From Pseudomonadota bacterium (lineage in GTDB: Bacteria > Pseudomonadota > Gammaproteobacteria > Burkholderiales > Thiobacillaceae), in assembly GCA_021791235.1 (NCBI GenBank), contig JAJYXA010000398.1, positions 1-8,084 of the forward strand: a stretch of DNA of 8,084 nucleotides, given 5' to 3'. Shown one piece after another: positions 7,874 to 8,084 of this stretch (the stretch's first letter is position 1; each line of letters starts with the position of its first letter). A program made the position numbers and the translations under genes. The notes below the pieces were generated by a model, which saw only the letters and a list, made by a program, of their open reading frames with translations, did no database searches and was not told where the DNA came from.

Positions 7874-7978
7874 GGCAGACAACCGAGGAAGCGTGGCGCT
7901 TACGCTTTCCACACTGAATTCTGGATACCCTGTTTTACCCCGGTTCCCTCAAGCCGGCCCGATAGGCAGCCAGTTGCC

Positions 7979-8008
7979 TTGTCATGGTGAGGGGGCATAG
8001 GGTATAGT
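7979..8008 (+). promoter_or_regulatory. Sigma70-type promoter upstream of the glycine riboswitch
   Basis: TTGTCA (7979-7984) and TATAGT (8003-8008) are separated by 18 nt. Each box matches the consensus at 5 of 6 positions. Transcription would begin near 8015, about 15 nt before the conserved riboswitch core. Both quality and position make this the best promoter in the window. Confidence 0.65.
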
Positions 8009-8025
8009 GCCATTGCCGTAAAAAT

Positions 8026-8084
8026 CTTGTGGGAGAGCGTGCGTTCGACCGCACCGCCGAAGGCGCAAACACCCGTAACCGCTC
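8026..8084 (+). promoter_or_regulatory. Glycine riboswitch, first aptamer, cut by the window edge
   Basis: The RNA leader shows the glycine aptamer hallmarks: GGGAGAGC opening the basal stem (8031-8038), a hairpin GTGCG/CGCAC (8039-8043 and 8050-8054) with loop TTCGAC, and the strongly conserved CGCCGAAGGCGCAA (8055-8068). The GCTC at 8081-8084 can pair with GAGC at 8035-8038 to start closing the basal stem. The usual CUCAGGCA-like end and any second tandem aptamer lie beyond the window. Known glycine riboswitches sense glycine and mostly control glycine-cleavage (gcv) or glycine-transport genes, so such a gene is expected just downstream on the plus strand. Confidence 0.85.

Larger units (their letters stand above)
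7568..7978. other. Gene-poor region with hairpins and short repeats
   Basis: I find no convincing gene on either strand in these 411 bases. The stretch contains several compact structures: a nested GC-rich hairpin (7614-7647), a 6-bp hairpin CAGCCA-AGC-TGGCTG (7705-7719), a direct repeat GGAATTGT (7752-7759 and 7773-7780), a direct repeat ACCGGCC (7828-7834 and 7848-7854), a 9-bp inverted repeat (7840-7873), and a GGAAGCGT/ACGCTTTCC hairpin (7887-7910). The density of dyads suggests a dispersed intergenic repeat or a structured leader rather than decayed coding DNA. It precedes the promoter of the riboswitch-controlled unit. Confidence 0.5.

Overview
The window is high-GC proteobacterial DNA, most likely betaproteobacterial. 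This rests on a slyX gene, long GC-rich genes with Shine-Dalgarno sites, a DUF2934 protein and what looks like a glycine riboswitch at the right edge. The taxonomic placement is inference.

Layout: (1) slyX on the plus strand, running in from the left edge (1-225). (2) A 289-bp convergent intergenic stretch with small inverted repeats but no recognised gene. (3) A minus-strand gene for a DUF2934 protein with a long charged coiled-coil tail (515-1012). (4) A divergent control region (1013-1129) holding a perfect 10-bp palindrome, AACGATCGTT, next to a plausible -10 box. (5) A compact plus-strand operon (1130-7218): TetR-family repressor, HlyD-type periplasmic adaptor, tandem ABC ATPase, and two ABC-2 membrane subunits. 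Gene order and architecture match the Escherichia coli cecR-ybhG-ybhF-ybhS-ybhR export locus. (6) A small single-pass membrane ORF (7406-7567). (7) A gene-poor stretch rich in hairpins and short repeats. (8) A good sigma70-type promoter followed by the start of a glycine riboswitch, cut by the right edge; the gene it controls (often gcvT or another glycine-cleavage gene) lies outside.

The operon should encode a complete inner-membrane and periplasm-spanning ABC exporter. The tandem ATPase powers the two membrane subunits, and the adaptor links them to an outer-membrane channel. The adaptor carries a TolC-docking motif, but no outer-membrane factor is encoded here, so a TolC-type channel must come from elsewhere. 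The TetR protein probably represses its own operon, and perhaps the divergent gene, through the palindrome. Related systems are linked to export of drugs and other toxic compounds; the substrate cannot be read from the sequence.

The most unusual observations are a short relic resembling the C-terminal tail of an RND efflux pump, wedged between the repressor and adaptor genes and overlapped by a 48-codon ORF with ATGA junctions at both ends, and a clear functional asymmetry of the two ATP sites in the tandem ATPase. No wholly new system is evident; the core is a recognisable transporter locus with interesting details.
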